NCBI RefSeq assembly: GCF_046630445.1
Contig: NC_092334.1
Coordinates: 106,636,501 to 106,700,500 of the forward strand
Direction of reading: 5' to 3'
DNA length: 64,000 nt
Origin: Rutidosis leptorrhynchoides
Lineage: Eukaryota > Streptophyta > Magnoliopsida > Asterales > Asteraceae
Shown here: piece after piece, positions 1-12,050 of the stretch
How positions within the stretch are numbered: the stretch's first letter is position 1
How the letters are laid out: each line of letters opens with the position of its first letter
Position numbers and translations under genes: made by a program
The notes under the pieces: generated by a model
Databases searched by the model: none
The model's input: the letters and a program-made list of their open reading frames with translations, nothing else
What the model was told of the DNA's origin: nothing

Positions 1-719
1 AGGATTGATTAACACCAACGCGTTCCTCTCAATCTCCTCTACGCGATAACATCCATTGAATTTTTGATTAGGGTATAAACCCTAACCCTAGAACTTTTGA
101 TTTTTCATTTATTTTCTGTATTTTTATGATTATTTAGTAGTATGATGTTTGTGGATTATTGTAATGGTGTTTGTATGCATAGATGTACTCATAATCACAT
201 GTTTTCGGTTTGTAAAATTCTGGACAGCAGCTTTTTCGTGTGTTTCTGATATGATGACTGATATAAATGTTAAAATAAAGTATCTAGATGAGTTCCTCTC
301 ATCAAGACGTTAATTTTAGACTCCGGATTCATGTCGTTTCGATTCCCGGAATCCTAATTATGATCAAAGTGGTATTTTGTTAAGATTGAAATGTGATTTT
401 GGTATGAACCAGGTTTGGTCTGACTTTGTGACCATATTTGGTGACTTTAGGGTGTGTTAGTGTGTTAGAACTGATGGTGGGGCGAACTTTCATGTTCGGG
501 TCATCTCAATCCAAGCCACGAATCACCCGTTACGTCTAAAACACGTTTTTGATTGAATTAAAGTTCCAAGTAGTGTATTGGCTGTATATCACGACTTGTG
601 GGCTGTTCTTGGTGTGTTCTTGAGTGTACCAAAGTGTTGGGTGGTTTGCTTAGGCGGAGATATATGTAAGGCTCGCCGAAAACCGACACCCGGGGCTCAA
701 GATACGACCCAATGAACTT

Positions 720-1340
720 TTGATTAAAACTTATGGTTAAATATTAAAACTTATGAGAAAAATAATGATTTTCATTATTGATTAATTACTTATGATATAA
801 GAAGTAATTATTATTATTTAAGACTTATGATATATATTTATTATATCATTTAATTATGACTTATGATTTAATTAACATTTTAATTAAACTTATGATTAAT
901 AATACTTTTATTATTAATGAAAAATACTTATGATAAGTATTAAACTTATATTATGAGATTATTATTATTATAGGACTTATAATAAGGATTAAATAATTAT
1001 TTAATTATTATAAGACTTAGTTATTATTTAATTATTAAATACTTATGATTTAATAAGTATAATTAGAAATTTATGATATGATTAATAATTCATTATTAAT
1101 TAATAATACTTATGATATGATTTAAAATTTATTATTAATTAATAATACTTATATTATGACTAATATTTAATTAATTAATTAAATACTTATGTTATATTAA
1201 TTATATCATTTAAACTTATCTAAACTTTAATAATTCATTTTTATTTAATTAAACTTATGTTAAGACATAATTATACACTTTTGACTTTAATAAACATTAT
1301 AACCTATGTTATTATTATAACTTACACTTTTCAAATTAAT
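720..1340. repeat. Degenerate AT-rich repeat (acttatga/taat units)
   Basis: Loose, irregular repetition of acttatgat-like words alternating with ttaattaataat strings inside the LTR. No gene is seen. It probably arose by slippage. Confidence 0.55.
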
Positions 1341-1420
1341 GTTGACTATGTTTGACCAAGGTTGACTTTTGAGTTGACTTTCGATTGACTTTGACTTTCA
1401 GTTGACTTCTGTTGACTTTC
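1341..1420 (+). promoter_or_regulatory. Cluster of W-box cores (TTGAC) in the LTR
   Basis: About eight TTGAC[C/T] words occur within 80 bases, mostly as gttgacttt units 8-12 bases apart. TTGAC[C/T] is the core bound by WRKY transcription factors in plants. The density is far above chance. Whether it works as an enhancer is inference; it could also be a simple minisatellite. Confidence 0.5.
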
Positions 1421-1605
1421 TAAATAAGGAAACTTTCCTAACTTCAAAACTTTCTAAAAATAGAACTTTCTAAATTTGGAAACTTTCCAAAAATAGAAAC
1501 TTTCCAAAAATAGAAACTTTCCAAAAATAGAAACTTTCCTAAAATAGAAAACTTTCCAAAAATGGAAACCTGCTAAAAATAGAAACTTTCTAAAAATAGA
1601 AAGTG
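1421..1605 (+). repeat. Minisatellite, about 19-bp unit
   Basis: Roughly nine tandem copies of a unit close to gaaactttccaaaaata, imperfect at both ends, immediately downstream of the TTGAC cluster and inside the LTR. Confidence 0.8.
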
Positions 1606-2656
1606 TGTGTCCGTATGCTGTTCCAGTCAAACCGATGCTTGCCGAGTGTTATTCTATGTCTACTTGCAACATGTACAATAGCTATCATACTAAGACTTGA
1701 CCTAAGTTAGTTATTTATATCGGCCTGCTTTATTTATAGGTCGGCGTTGTGATCTTTCTTGATCACTTTACTTTATTTGCTGTTCGCTTGTTTGTGAGAT
1801 TTATTCAGTTGCTATTAAGGTGAGTTATAGTCCCATTTTTCTACTTTAACTCTTTTGGGATGAGAATACTTGCAATTTATTTTATATTTTGGATACAAGT
1901 AAAAGTTGATTTAAATTATTCATTGTGAGTTGAACAAAAATATTCCCTAGTCTGGTAACTGTAATCACTGGTTTCTACTAGTGAACGCGAATCCTACGGA
2001 TAGATCTATCGGGTTTGACAACCCCATTTCGAGCTAGTCGCGCTAGCAATTTGTTATCGGAATGTTTAGTACTTCGTATTTTGTTGTAGATACACTTGTT
2101 CGGTGTATATTATTTATTGTGTTTGGCAAGGGTAAATAAATGGTTAAGTGGTTACCAAGTGGCTCACGGAAAATGGAATAATGTTTTATTATATGTTTTC
2201 TAGCATATAATTTGGTAGTTCAAAAAGGAGTTTTTATGTTTTCAAACATAAATTTTTATTGTTTAAATTAAATATTGTTTGCAATATTAAACCTATAATT
2301 CACTCAACATTTTTGTTGACAGTTACTCGCATGTTTTATTCTCAGGTTCATGATTGATTGCTTCCGCTGTGCTTAGAGAGTCTGCATATTTATGATGGCA
2401 GCTTTTGTTAAACATTAACTTGCATTCTATTTTGTTACATTAAAAAGTGGTTGTTTGTTGACTTTATTTTGGTCAACTTTTGGTTAAAGTATTATTGTAT
2501 AGTTTTTCTAAACTTATACATTTTAGTAGATTTCCTTTATAGGAAATCATTTTTAAATAAAGAATGCAAGGTTGTTTTATTAAATTCATATAGAGTTTCG
2601 ATCAAGCTGTGGGACCAAGTGACGGAGCCGTTAAGTGTTTTGACGGAGTCGTCACA

Positions 2657-2672
2657 TTTCTTACCCATGTGA

Positions 2673-2745
<73 letters not shown>

Positions 2746-3517
2746 ATATTATTATTAATCAAGTGAATGAATCATGTGCACAAACAGTAACCAAATAGAG
2801 TAGCAGCCGTAAACTTTGGAATCTTATACCGACAGTTTTGCCACACAGTGTAATATCGGACTCCGTTGTTAAATCAGTGGCGGATAAAAGTACTCAGAAA
2901 AATTCCATATTTTTAAATTAAATTCCTTTATTTATTTCAGTCATTATGGTATAAAATTTGATCCTTAATTTGTTAAATAAAAAATTACATCATCTGTCCC
3001 TCTCATTTATAGGTGAAATATAAAAAGTGTTAAAATTAAATAATTAGATCCTAAATATATTTTTAATAAGCCTATAGCTTACATAACTCATTTTCGGATC
3101 ACCTTTTATTTTAAAATCATATAAGTTCGTTTTTAACGTGATTAATATCAATCGAAACATCAAACGAGTATTACAATCATTTAATATTTATTCTTAATAT
3201 ACTTTATTTATATATAGAGATATATTTTAAATAATAATTATTAATATATCCTATTTTTATTTTATAAATTTTTAATAACAACAACATATAATACTTCAAA
3301 TTATATTTCGAATTATCATTTATATATACATACACACATATCTATGTACAAGTAATTGTTCGTGAATCGTCGAGAGCAGTCGAAGGTCAAATGAATATAT
3401 GAAACAGTTCAAAATTTTTGAGACTCAACCTAACATACTTAGCTTATCGTGTTGAAAATCTAATATCGTATCGAGAGTTTGATTTAAAATTAGTCGAAAT
3501 TTTTCGGGTCGTGACCA
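2657..3517 (-). mobile_element. Chromovirus LTR start, minus orientation, fragment
   Basis: Read on the minus strand this begins TGGTCACGACCCG and runs through ...acacgataagc... and tgagtctcaaaaattttgaactg. It then reaches a gacgattcacgaacaatta block also seen at 32007 in the solo LTR. It is therefore the first part of a related LTR in opposite orientation. Its left part is replaced by the plus-strand LTR ending at 2656. The right edge abuts Athila-1 at 3518. A (TA)n run occupies 2676-2742. Confidence 0.65.
2676..2742. repeat. (TA)n microsatellite
   Basis: Uninterrupted TA dinucleotides for about 66 bases just inside the minus-strand LTR fragment. Confidence 0.97.
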
Positions 3518-3522
3518 GTGCA

Positions 3523-3546
3523 AACCCCATGCGATCGCATGGGGTT
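3523..3546. repeat. 24-bp perfect palindrome centred on GCGATCGC (3' spacer of Athila-1)
   Basis: A perfect inverted repeat with no spacer; core CATGCGATCGCATG flanked by CCC/GGG and AA/TT. It occupies the position where Athila-2 has the second of its paired CTCCGCGAGTCGCGGAG palindromes (45102-45120). The partner copy is lost at the 3517/3518 junction. Confidence 0.9.
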
Positions 3547-4488
3547 CGGGTACAGTGATTTTCACTTTTTTTTTTAATAAAAATCTTATAACTTTTAAAA
3601 CATATGATTAACTTAAATTTTAAAAATTTGTTTCTTTTTAGGATGAGGGCGTTTCGGATCGTTGTCCTAGTCCGTCCCTCGACAAAATTTTAAAATTTGT
3701 CATTTTTAAGCGCGGTTTTAAAAGTAAAGATTTTTGGGTTTTTTTAAATGTTTTTGGCTTACTTTAATCCAATAAGATTAAAAATAATGATAATAAAAGT
3801 TCTCGTCCCTCCCTTGGGTAGAGCAATTTCGGTTCAACGACCTAGTTTTCAACTCACGACGAATTTTAAAAATTATATTTTTAACTTAACGAAATAAAGT
3901 AAATTTTTGTTTTTAAATTCACACCAAACTTAAGTTTAAAATGCATAAAATTAAAAATTCATATTAGTAAAATTAAAAATTCACACCAAACTTAAATTAT
4001 ATTTTTGTTTTTATACAACAAACTTATATTAAAAAAATTAATTTTTTAAATATTTACAATTTTAAATATATTGATTTTAAAAGTTTTACAATATTAATTT
4101 AATATTAATTTTAAAAACAAAGTAAAAATAGAATTAAAAATCTTTTTGGTCTTTTATCCCACTTTAATCAATCAAATATTATCAAAAATATATGCCCCTC
4201 TTTTCGGTAAAGTAATTTCGGTTCCATAACCTAGTTTAACGCATGACAAATTTTTGAAATATTTTGGGTTAAATGATTAAAGATATTTATACCTTAAGAA
4301 TAAACGGTAAATTTCGCAGTGATGTAATAAATTTTTGTATGATATCAATAATTTCGGTCGCAAGACCTAATTTTATCGAATACCAATTTAATACTTTATA
4401 GCGAACAAATTAGCGTTTATTATCAAAAGGTTCAAAGCAATAAAAATAAAAATAAAATCTGTACAAACTTACCTGTGAGATAGAATTC
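3547..4488 (-). other. Athila-1 3' spacer, noncoding
   Basis: AT-rich, no ORF. It aligns with 45121-46095 of Athila-2. It contains three spaced copies of a motif of the form atttcggt-N-acctagttt (about 3823, 4215 and 4348), shared with Athila-2. Confidence 0.7.
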
Positions 4489-4905
4489 TCAGTGACCTGC
4501 TTTAGCCCACTCATAAGATAGTCGGACTAATTGGTTTTCCATAGCTACATAGGCGTAACCTCGAGCATTCAATGTTTTTTTTTCGAAACATATGAACGGC
4601 CCATCTCTGCATAAAGTAACGAATTCGGTATTGGAATATGTCTGATTAGTCGAGCATTTTCCTTCGTGTGACCATTTTCCGCATTTGTGACATCTTTCAA
4701 GGTGTCGTGCTCTTCTTTTCGCTGCGGATTTTGATTTTCCTTTACCAAAATGTAACTTATTATTTTCGTTCCTGGATTCTTTTCTTACTCCGTCTAATTT
4801 GCCTCTGATTAATGATACTATTTCACTTGGAAGGGTGTCATTATTACGTTTAGTGATCAAAGCATGTAGCATTAGAACATGGTTTAGTTCACAGGAATTC
4901 TTCAT
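4489..4905 (-). CDS. Athila-1 accessory protein: small basic cysteine-rich (zinc-knuckle-like), 138 aa
   Basis: A free-standing ORF downstream of pol in the retrotransposon's sense strand. Residues 1-35 are a mostly hydrophobic/helical leader. Residues about 54-72 are a highly basic stretch (GKSKSAAKRRARHLERC). It is followed by CHKCGKWSHEGKC, a C-X2-C-X4-H-X3-C candidate zinc-binding motif, then further Cys residues in a conserved tail (FVTLCRDGPFIC). It is open and closely similar to the Athila-2 copy at 46096-46512 although the neighbouring gag-pol is broken. Binding of nucleic acid is a reasonable inference. The overall layout recalls the small cysteine-rich nucleic-acid-binding proteins of some plant RNA viruses; ancestry is not established. 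Confidence 0.7.
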   Translation of the reverse strand: MKNSCELNHVLMLHALITKRNNDTLPSEIVSLIRGKLDGVRKESRNENNKLHFGKGKSKSAAKRRARHLERCHKCGKWSHEGKCSTNQTYSNTEFVTLCRDGPFICFEKKTLNARGYAYVAMENQLVRLSYEWAKAGH

Positions 4906-5076
4906 CTCGTAAAACCTAAAAAAAATAAAAATTCAGAATGGGGGGAGAAGACTAGTTCTTTAGGGTCTGCTAGGGAAAGACCATTCAGATTCCATTCTCG
5001 AGAACTACACGAAAACAGAAAATCTAACTCTAACAGAAATACATATTACCCTAAAAAGATTCGAACCTCCCCACAC

Positions 5077-6393
5077 TTAGTTAGTTGTGGTGTTGAAATT
5101 GTGATTAACTTCGTTGTCAACTTCCATCGGACCATGTATGTAATGTTTAACTCTGTGACCATTAACTTTAAATTCAATCCTATTTGAATTTATTAATTCT
5201 ACTGTTTCGTACGGGAAAACTCTTTTGACTATGAATGGTCCAGACCATCTTGATTTCAATTTTCCAGGAAATAGCTTGAATCGTGAATTGAAAAGAAGAA
5301 CTTTGTCTCCTTCTTTAAATTCTTTTGAACTTCTGATTCTTTTATCATGCCATTTCTTCGTTCTTTCCTTATAGATTAACGAATTTTCGTATGCTTCATG
5401 TCTCAATTCTTCTAATTCGTTTAATTGACTTAACCGTAGATGTCCGGCTTCATGTAAATCAAGATTACATGTCTTCAAAGCACAAAATGCTTTGTGTTCA
5501 ATTTCTACTGGAAGATGACATGCTTTTCCGTAAATGAGTTTAAAAGGTGTGGTTCCAATTGAAGTTTTGTAGGCTGTTCTAAAAGCCCAGAGTGCATCCT
5601 CCAATTTCATGGACCATTCCTTCGGATTTGATCCTACGGTTTTTTCTAGAATACGTTTTAATGCTCGGTTGGTATTTTCAACTTGTCCACTTGTTTGTGG
5701 ATGATATGCAGTAGAGATTTTATGAGTTACTCCATATCTTTTGAGAACTTTCTCAAGTTGATTATTACCGAAATGAGTACCCCGATCACTTATTAAAGCT
5801 TTCGGTGTTCTAAACCTAGCAAAAAGACGTTTTAAAAAGTTGACTACAACTCGTGCATCGTTAGTTGGGAGAGCTTGTGCTTCCGCCCATTTAGATACAT
5901 AATCAATGGCAACGAGAATGTAGAGATTATTATGAGATTTTGGAAATGGACCCATAAAGTCAATACCCCAAATGTCAAATACTTCACATACTTGAATGAC
6001 ATTTTGTGGCATTTCATCACGTTGACTTATTTTTCCGGCCCTTTGACAAGCATCACGGGATTTGCAAAGAAGGTGTGCATCTTTGAAAATTGTAGGCCAA
6101 TAGAATCCAGCATCGTAAACTTTTCTTGCTGTAAGTTGAGGCCCATAATGCCCTTCTGTTGGTCCTATGTGACAATGGTTTAAGATTTGACTAGCTTCAT
6201 CCCTGAATATACATCGGCGTATTATTCCATCGGGAAAACTTTTAAACAAATGTGGATCTTCCCAGAAATAGTGTTTTATATCACTAAAGAATTTCCTTCG
6301 TTTTTGGTACGACAATCCTTTTTCAAGGAATTCACATACTAAGTAGTTTGTATAGTCTGCAAACCATGGAATTTCATTATAATCTATCTTCAA
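5077..6393 (-). pseudogene. Athila-1 integrase segment of broken pol
   Basis: This 438-aa open segment carries the integrase. An H-H-C-C-type N-terminal region (HCHIGP...[10 protein letters not shown]) has lost one expected cysteine: KSRDAC where Athila-2 has KSCDAC. The catalytic core has [16 protein letters not shown] and GQVENTNR supplying the D, D and E. A C-terminal domain ends near [10 protein letters not shown]. It is in the same frame as the RNase H segment upstream, separated from it by one stop codon near 6586. The changed zinc-binding cysteine adds to the evidence that this copy is dead. Confidence 0.85.
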
Positions 6394-6585
6394 TAGATAT
6401 TCATCAGGAAAGTTGTCTTGTATGGCCGATTCATTTAGAATTTCTAATTCGGGATTTTCAAGACGAGAAAGATGATCAGCGGCGAGATTTTCTGCTCCCT
6501 TTTTATCTCGGATTTCAATATCGAACTCTTGTAAGAGTAAGATCCAGCGGATTAATCGTGGTTTAGCATCTTGTTTCGAAAATAG

Positions 6586-7077
6586 CTATCTAAGAGCAGA
6601 ATAGTCGGTATAGACCACCGTTTTAGCTAGAACGAGATATGAACAAAATTTGACAAAAGCAAAGACAATAGCAAGGAGTTCTTTTTCAGTAGTTGTGTAA
6701 TTCGTTTGTGCTCCTTGTAACGTCTTACTAGCATAATAAATAGGTTGAAATCGTTTTTCAATCCTTTGTCCTAAAACGGCTCCCATTGCAAAATCACTTG
6801 CATCGCACATTAGTTCAAACGGTAGATTCCAATTCGGAGTTATCATGATCGGCGCATTAGTGAGTTTTTCTTTAAGAATATTAAAAGATTTGATACATTC
6901 ATCTGAAAATATGAATGGAGCATCCTTTTTAAGGAGTTTATTCATAGGAGTGGCAATTTTAGAAAAATCTTTTATGAAACGTCGGTAAAAACCGGCATGC
7001 CCTAGAAAACTCCTAACTCCTCTAATATTGGTGGGATGTGGAAGTTTAGCAATTACATCTACTTTAGCTCTATCCAA
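6586..7077 (-). pseudogene. Athila-1 RT C-terminus and RNase H segment
   Basis: A 163-aa segment with the RT connection ([20 protein letters not shown]) and RNase H motifs ([38 protein letters not shown]). It ends at a stop that replaces the tyrosine codon found in Athila-2 (SALRYLFS). Its upstream edge is shifted relative to the RT palm segment by a short deletion at about 7076, where 32 bases present in Athila-2 are missing. Confidence 0.85.
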
Positions 7078-7309
7078 GAACGATGCCTTCTTTAACCATG
7101 AAATGGCATTTCTCCCAATTAAATACTAGATTTGATTGTTCGCATCTAATAAGCATTCGTTCAAGATTAACTAGACATGATTCAAAAGTATCACCGAAGA
7201 CTGAAAAGTCATCCATGAAAACTTCCATGCATTCTTCTATCATGTCGTGAAAAATCGCCATCATGCACCTTTGAAAGGTTGAAGGGGCGTTGCAAAGTCC
7301 AAATGGCAT
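7070..7309 (-). pseudogene. Athila-1 RT palm segment
   Basis: A 79-aa segment beginning MPFGLCNAP and containing the polymerase active-site motif FMDDF, where many retroelements have YxDD. It is in the same frame as the protease/RT segment upstream. It ends prematurely because of the 32-base deletion, which removes the equivalent of [10 protein letters not shown] in Athila-2. Confidence 0.85.
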
Positions 7310-7435
7310 GCGTTTGTAAGCAAAAGTACCATAAGGGCACGTGAATGTGGTTTTCTCTTGGTCCTCGGGTGCTATTGGAATTTGAAAATATCCGGAAAAA
7401 CCATCAAGAAAACAATAGTAACTATTTCCGGCTAA

Positions 7436-9241
7436 TCATTCCAACATTTGATCAATGACAGGTAAGGGAAAGTGATCTTTTCTGGTGGCGTCATTTAATT
7501 TTCTATAATCAATACAAACACGCCATCCTGTTACAGTCCTAGTAGGAATATGCTCATTTTTCTCATTTGTGATAACAGTCATGCCACCCTTCTTAGGTAC
7601 GCATTGAACTGGTCTTACCCATGGACTATCAGAGATTGGATAAATTAAACCTGCATCAAGCAGTTTAATAATTTCTTTCTTAACAACATCTTGCATATTA
7701 GGATTTAGTATTCGTTGGCGTTGCACATATGTTTTATGACCTTCTTCCATAAGGATTTTATGTGTGCAATACGAAGGACTTATTCCTTTAATATCATGAA
7801 TTTTCCATGCAATGGCTGGTTTATGAGCTTTTAGCACAGAAATGAGTTGAGATTTTTCATTTTCAGTAAGAGAAGACGATATTATTACAGGTAATTCAGA
7901 CTCACCATGTAAATAAGCATATTCTAAATGGTCTGGAAGTGGCTTTAATTCTAATGTCGGTGGTTCCTCTATCGATGATTTATATCGATATCTGTCTTCT
8001 TCTTTTAGCATTTGAATTTCTTCTGTTGTTGGTTCATATCCATTAGCCATAAGTGTAGCTAACATTTGAGTTTCATCAATTAGTTCAGTACCTTTTCCTA
8101 AAGAACATTCTCCTGTTCCTTGTAATAATGGGAATTCTTCTAACAATTCTGCATGTGATTCTATAATTTGAATATAATAACATGTATCATCTGTAGATTG
8201 CGGTTGTTGCATAGCTCTATCCACAGAAAAAGTAACACTCTCGTCCTCTATACTTAGGGTCAGTTTCTTACCAAACACGTCTATTATTGCTTTAGCCGTG
8301 TTTAAGAATGGTCTTCCTAATATGAGAGGAACTCGAGAATCTTCTTCCATGTCCAGAATAACAAAATCTACTGAAAATACTAAAGTACCAACTTTAACTA
8401 GCATGTTCCCCATTATCCCTCTAGGATATTTTACTGATCGATCGGCTAGTTGTATGCTTATTCGTGTTGGTTTCAATTCTCCAAGGTCTAGTTTAGCGTA
8501 TAGTGAATACGGCATTAAATTTATACTAGCACCTAAGTCTACCAATGCTTCTATTGAACTAAGACTACCCAGAAAACATGGAATTGTGAAACTTCCTGGA
8601 TCTGATAATTTTTCTGGTATCTTATTCAACAGCACTGCAGAACAATTAGCATTCATTGTAACAGCCGAGAGTTCTTCCATTTTCTTTCTATTCGTGATTA
8701 GATCTTTCAGAAATTTAGCATATCTAGGCATTCCTGAAATCACATCAATGAAAGGAAGATTAACATTTATCTGTTTAAACATATCCAGGAATTTGGATTG
8801 CTCGGCTTCAAGTTTCTCTTTTCTCATTTTACTCGGGTAAGGAAGTGGTGGTTGGTATGGTTTAACATAAGGTTTAGCCTTAACTGTGTTATCTTCATTA
8901 ACCTTTTCAACTACCGGTTCTTTTTCCTTATCTTGATCAGATTTTGGTTCTTGTGGAGTAGGAATAGCTTCATCAGAAATTACAGGTATTTCAGGTGGTT
9001 TAAGTGTAATACCACTTCTTGTGGTAATGGCTTTAGCTGTTTCATTCCGGGGGTTAGCATTTGTATTACTAGGTAGACTTCCCGGTTTTCTTTCACCTAT
9101 CAACCTTGCTAGGTTGCTCACTTCTTGTTCCAGATTTTGAATAGAAGCTTGTTGATTTCTAAATGCTTGAGCATTTTGTTCATTGGTTTGTTTCTGAGAT
9201 GTGAAAAACTGTGTTTGAGATTCAACTAGCTTTGACATCAT
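7436..9241 (-). pseudogene. Athila-1 gag C-terminus, protease and RT fingers
   Basis: A 601-aa open stretch. It holds a Gln/Asn-rich linker, a Pro-rich region, the aspartic protease signature [13 protein letters not shown] (Athila-type DLGA in place of D[ST]GA) and LILGRPFL. The RT N-terminal part ([32 protein letters not shown]) runs to MLE, then a TGA that replaces the Arg codon of Athila-2 (MLERLAG). Substitutions such as WVSPVQ to WVRPVQ indicate relaxed constraint. Confidence 0.85.
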
Positions 9242-9370
9242 ATCTTCTAAATTTGGCTTTTTATCATTGGTTTGTGGTGGTTTATTTTGAAAATTAGGAC
9301 TTTGCTGATTGTAAGTATTGTTGGATACTTGTTGATTACTTGGACCTTGTTAATTGTTGTATGGAACATT

Positions 9371-10201
9371 TCAGTTATAATTCTGGCTTTGATTGTAGAT
9401 TGGTCTTGGCGGTTGATAATTATTCTGATAATTTTTTCCAGGCCTTTGATTTATGTATGAAACATTCTCTCTTTGTTCCATTGTTAGTTCAATACTGAGA
9501 CAATCTTTTGTTGAATGTGATCCTCCACACTGCTCACAACTAATTCGTATTGAGTGAATATCTTTAGTCATCTTTTCCATTCGTCTCTCGACAACATCTA
9601 TCTTTGCAGAAATGGAATCTAAGTCATGGCTAGAATCGGCTCTAGCTGCTTTAGATGATCTAACGATATCTTTTTCTTGATGCCACTCATGTGAGTGGGA
9701 AGCAGTGTTATCAATAATTTTGTAAGCGTCAGTTGCTGTTTTCTTCATAATGGAACCACCAGCTGCTATATCGATGTCTTTCCTTGTAGTGATGTCGCAT
9801 CCTTGGTAGAATATTTGTACTATTTGACAAGTGTCTAAACCATGTTGCGGACATCCTCTCAATAACTTTTCAAATCTTGTCCAAGCCTCATATAGAGTTT
9901 CATTTGGCTTTTGTGTGAACGTAACAATTTCTCCTTGAAGTCTCACGGCTTTAGATGCCGGAAAGAATTGTTTAAGAAATTTTTCAACTAAAACGTCCCA
10001 TGTATCAATCGCCCCTTCAGGTAACGATTCTAACCAATCTTTGGCTTCTCCCTTTAAAGTCCAGGGAAATAACATGAGATATATCTGTTCATCCTCCACT
10101 TCTCGGATTTTAAATAGTGTACAGATCCTATTAAAGGTATGAAGATGTTCATTTGGATCTTCCTTCGGCGCACCACTAAATTGGCATTGATTAGTTACCA
10201 T
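9371..10201 (-). pseudogene. Athila-1 gag capsid/nucleocapsid segment
   Basis: A 276-aa stretch with the retrotransposon gag domain (about residues 20-140; [51 protein letters not shown]) and a knuckle CEQCGGSHSTKDC (C-X2-C-X3-H-X4-C). It ends at a TGA where Athila-2 has Arg. A second stop (TAA) follows about eight codons later in the same frame before the protease segment. Confidence 0.85.
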
Positions 10202-10249
10202 GTGTAGAATTTGTCCTTTGATTTCATAATCTGGCGCATTAATGTCTGG

Positions 10250-10645
10250 TTAAGTAATTGCGTGACCTTGGCCAGTGTGTTTAGCTCGCATTCGGTCTTC
10301 CATCCTTAGAGGCTCCAGATTTTCCATAATTGAATTTGTTGAATCTGAATCACTAGAGGATTCTGATTTAATGGTTGGTTCCTCAACAATCTCTGTTTGA
10401 ATGATTGGTGGTTCCGGAGGAAAGATTAATGGTTCAGGATCTCTGAATTGTCCCTGAATATTCTCCGGATTCTCAATTGTGGGGTCGGGTTCAAAAAATG
10501 GATTATCGAAAATTTGAATTGGAGTACTTGGACGACTGGATGACGATTCTAAAGAAAAATCAACTGCGACAATATTTTCTAGATGTCTTGATCGAGTTAC
10601 AGGTGGTGAACGTACAAAAGGTGGTGAACGTTTTGCTCGGTGCAT
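10250..10645 (-). CDS. Athila-1 N-terminal gag extension, 131 aa
   Basis: Acidic, Ser/Pro-rich, low-complexity protein (starts MHRAKRSPPFVRSPPVTRSR). It lies in the leader side of gag and is separated from the capsid region by a TAA after GHAIT. It matches 51910-52287 of Athila-2, where the stop is five codons earlier. It probably was the natural N-terminus of gag. No catalytic motif is seen. Confidence 0.6.
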   Translation of the reverse strand: MHRAKRSPPFVRSPPVTRSRHLENIVAVDFSLESSSSRPSTPIQIFDNPFFEPDPTIENPENIQGQFRDPEPLIFPPEPPIIQTEIVEEPTIKSESSSDSDSTNSIMENLEPLRMEDRMRAKHTGQGHAIT

Positions 10646-11558
10646 TCACTGAATATCCTATTAGTTATAAAAGAATAAAAATTATTTAAGTTATCAAATT
10701 AATAGACTTTTCTGCTTTTGCCCACGTTTCGAATAGCCAATAGATGCAGCAGGGAGCCAGAACCCTTTAAATCGGAAGCTCACAACTCAGCCACTAACAA
10801 ATCCAACTATTACTACGAAGCAGAAAATTTGGATGTCTATCAATTTAACCGCTTAAAATAATTTTTCGTTGAAATTTAAAGAAATTTTAGATAAGAAATA
10901 GAAAAAATCTTAGTCCTAAAAACTAGATCGGTGAGAAATAAGAAAGAAAAAGAGCGCGTCGAAAAACGTCAAAAAATAAATGGTCGAAAAAATAATAAAA
11001 AGAACGTAGCGCGTCGAAACTTAAAAAGGAACTAAAAACTAAGAATTAAAAGTTGCGTCTAAAAATATTAAAGCTTAAAAGAAAAACTATATCTCAAAAT
11101 GGCAAAAACTTAAAAAGGTACTAAAATATAAAAACGGTGTCGCAAAATTCTAAAGCACCTAAATCTTAGTCTAAAGAAAAAGCACTTAAGGGATTTTACG
11201 GCAAAGCCTAATAACCTAGAAATAAAAATAACTATGGCAAAAACTATATTAAAACTAAAAACGAGCGAAAAATACAAATATTACGCTAAAACAAATAAAA
11301 AGATACAAAAATATAAAAATAAACTTAAAGTTGTAAAAAGTACAATTTTTATAAAAATATTATTTTTATATTATTTATTTTATAAAAGTATTAATTTTAT
11401 AATTTATTAAAACTAATTTATCTAAATAATACAAATTAATAAAAACTAAAACTTAATAATAAAATACTAAACCCTAATTAGGGTTTTAATAATAATAATT
11501 AATAATAATACTCCGTAATGATTGCTGTTGGAGTCAACTGTGGCGTGTCAGAGACCCT

Positions 11559-11604
11559 CATGCGATCGCATAAAAATTTGCCTTCGGGCTCATGCGATCG
11601 CATG
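11559..11604. repeat. Palindrome pair ATGCGATCGCAT / CATGCGATCGCATG in Athila-1 leader
   Basis: Two copies of the same self-complementary sequence, 11560-11571 and 11591-11604, separated by about 20 bases. They are preceded by gcgtgtcagag, which also precedes the different palindrome pair at the same place in Athila-2 (53317-53366). Confidence 0.92.
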
Positions 11605-11657
11605 GGCTAGGGTTTCGGGCCAGTATATGGGCTGCTACCGTACGGGCCGAGTAATTT

Positions 11658-11780
<123 letters not shown>

Positions 11781-11850
11781 CTGTTTTAATAAATAATGAT
11801 ATAAATAAATAAAAACTTAAAAATAAAAATAAAAATAAAGAAACTTTATA

Positions 11851-11895
<45 letters not shown>

Positions 11896-12050
11896 CAAAC
11901 TATTAAAAATATATAAATATTTTGTTTTTCTTTTTATATTTTTGTATATTTAAAACGTATTTTTACAAAAGCGTATTTTTATAAAAGTAAACTAAAAATT
12001 AATAAAAATCTTTTTTTTTTGATAGCGTTTCGCTTCCGGCGTTTAATCTT

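Larger units (their letters stand above)
1..2656 (+). mobile_element. Partial chromovirus-type LTR, 3' part, plus orientation
   Basis: There is no coding capacity here. The last 900 bases match, in order, landmarks of the two better-defined long LTRs in this window (31821-36212 and 60049-63804): an acgcgaatcctac-gatagatctatcggg block near 1984, tttagtacttcg near 2066, a ttgttgacag...cgcatgttttattctcaggt block near 2310-2345, then cttccgctgtgc. It ends in ...gtcgtcaca at 2656, a normal CA terminus. The 5' end lies beyond the window. It probably sits inside the minus-strand LTR that occupies 2657-3517. Family is seen from LTR similarity only. Confidence 0.6.

Noticed and set aside
76..95. Telomere repeat (ccctaaccctag)
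   Set aside because: Only two imperfect units; far too short.
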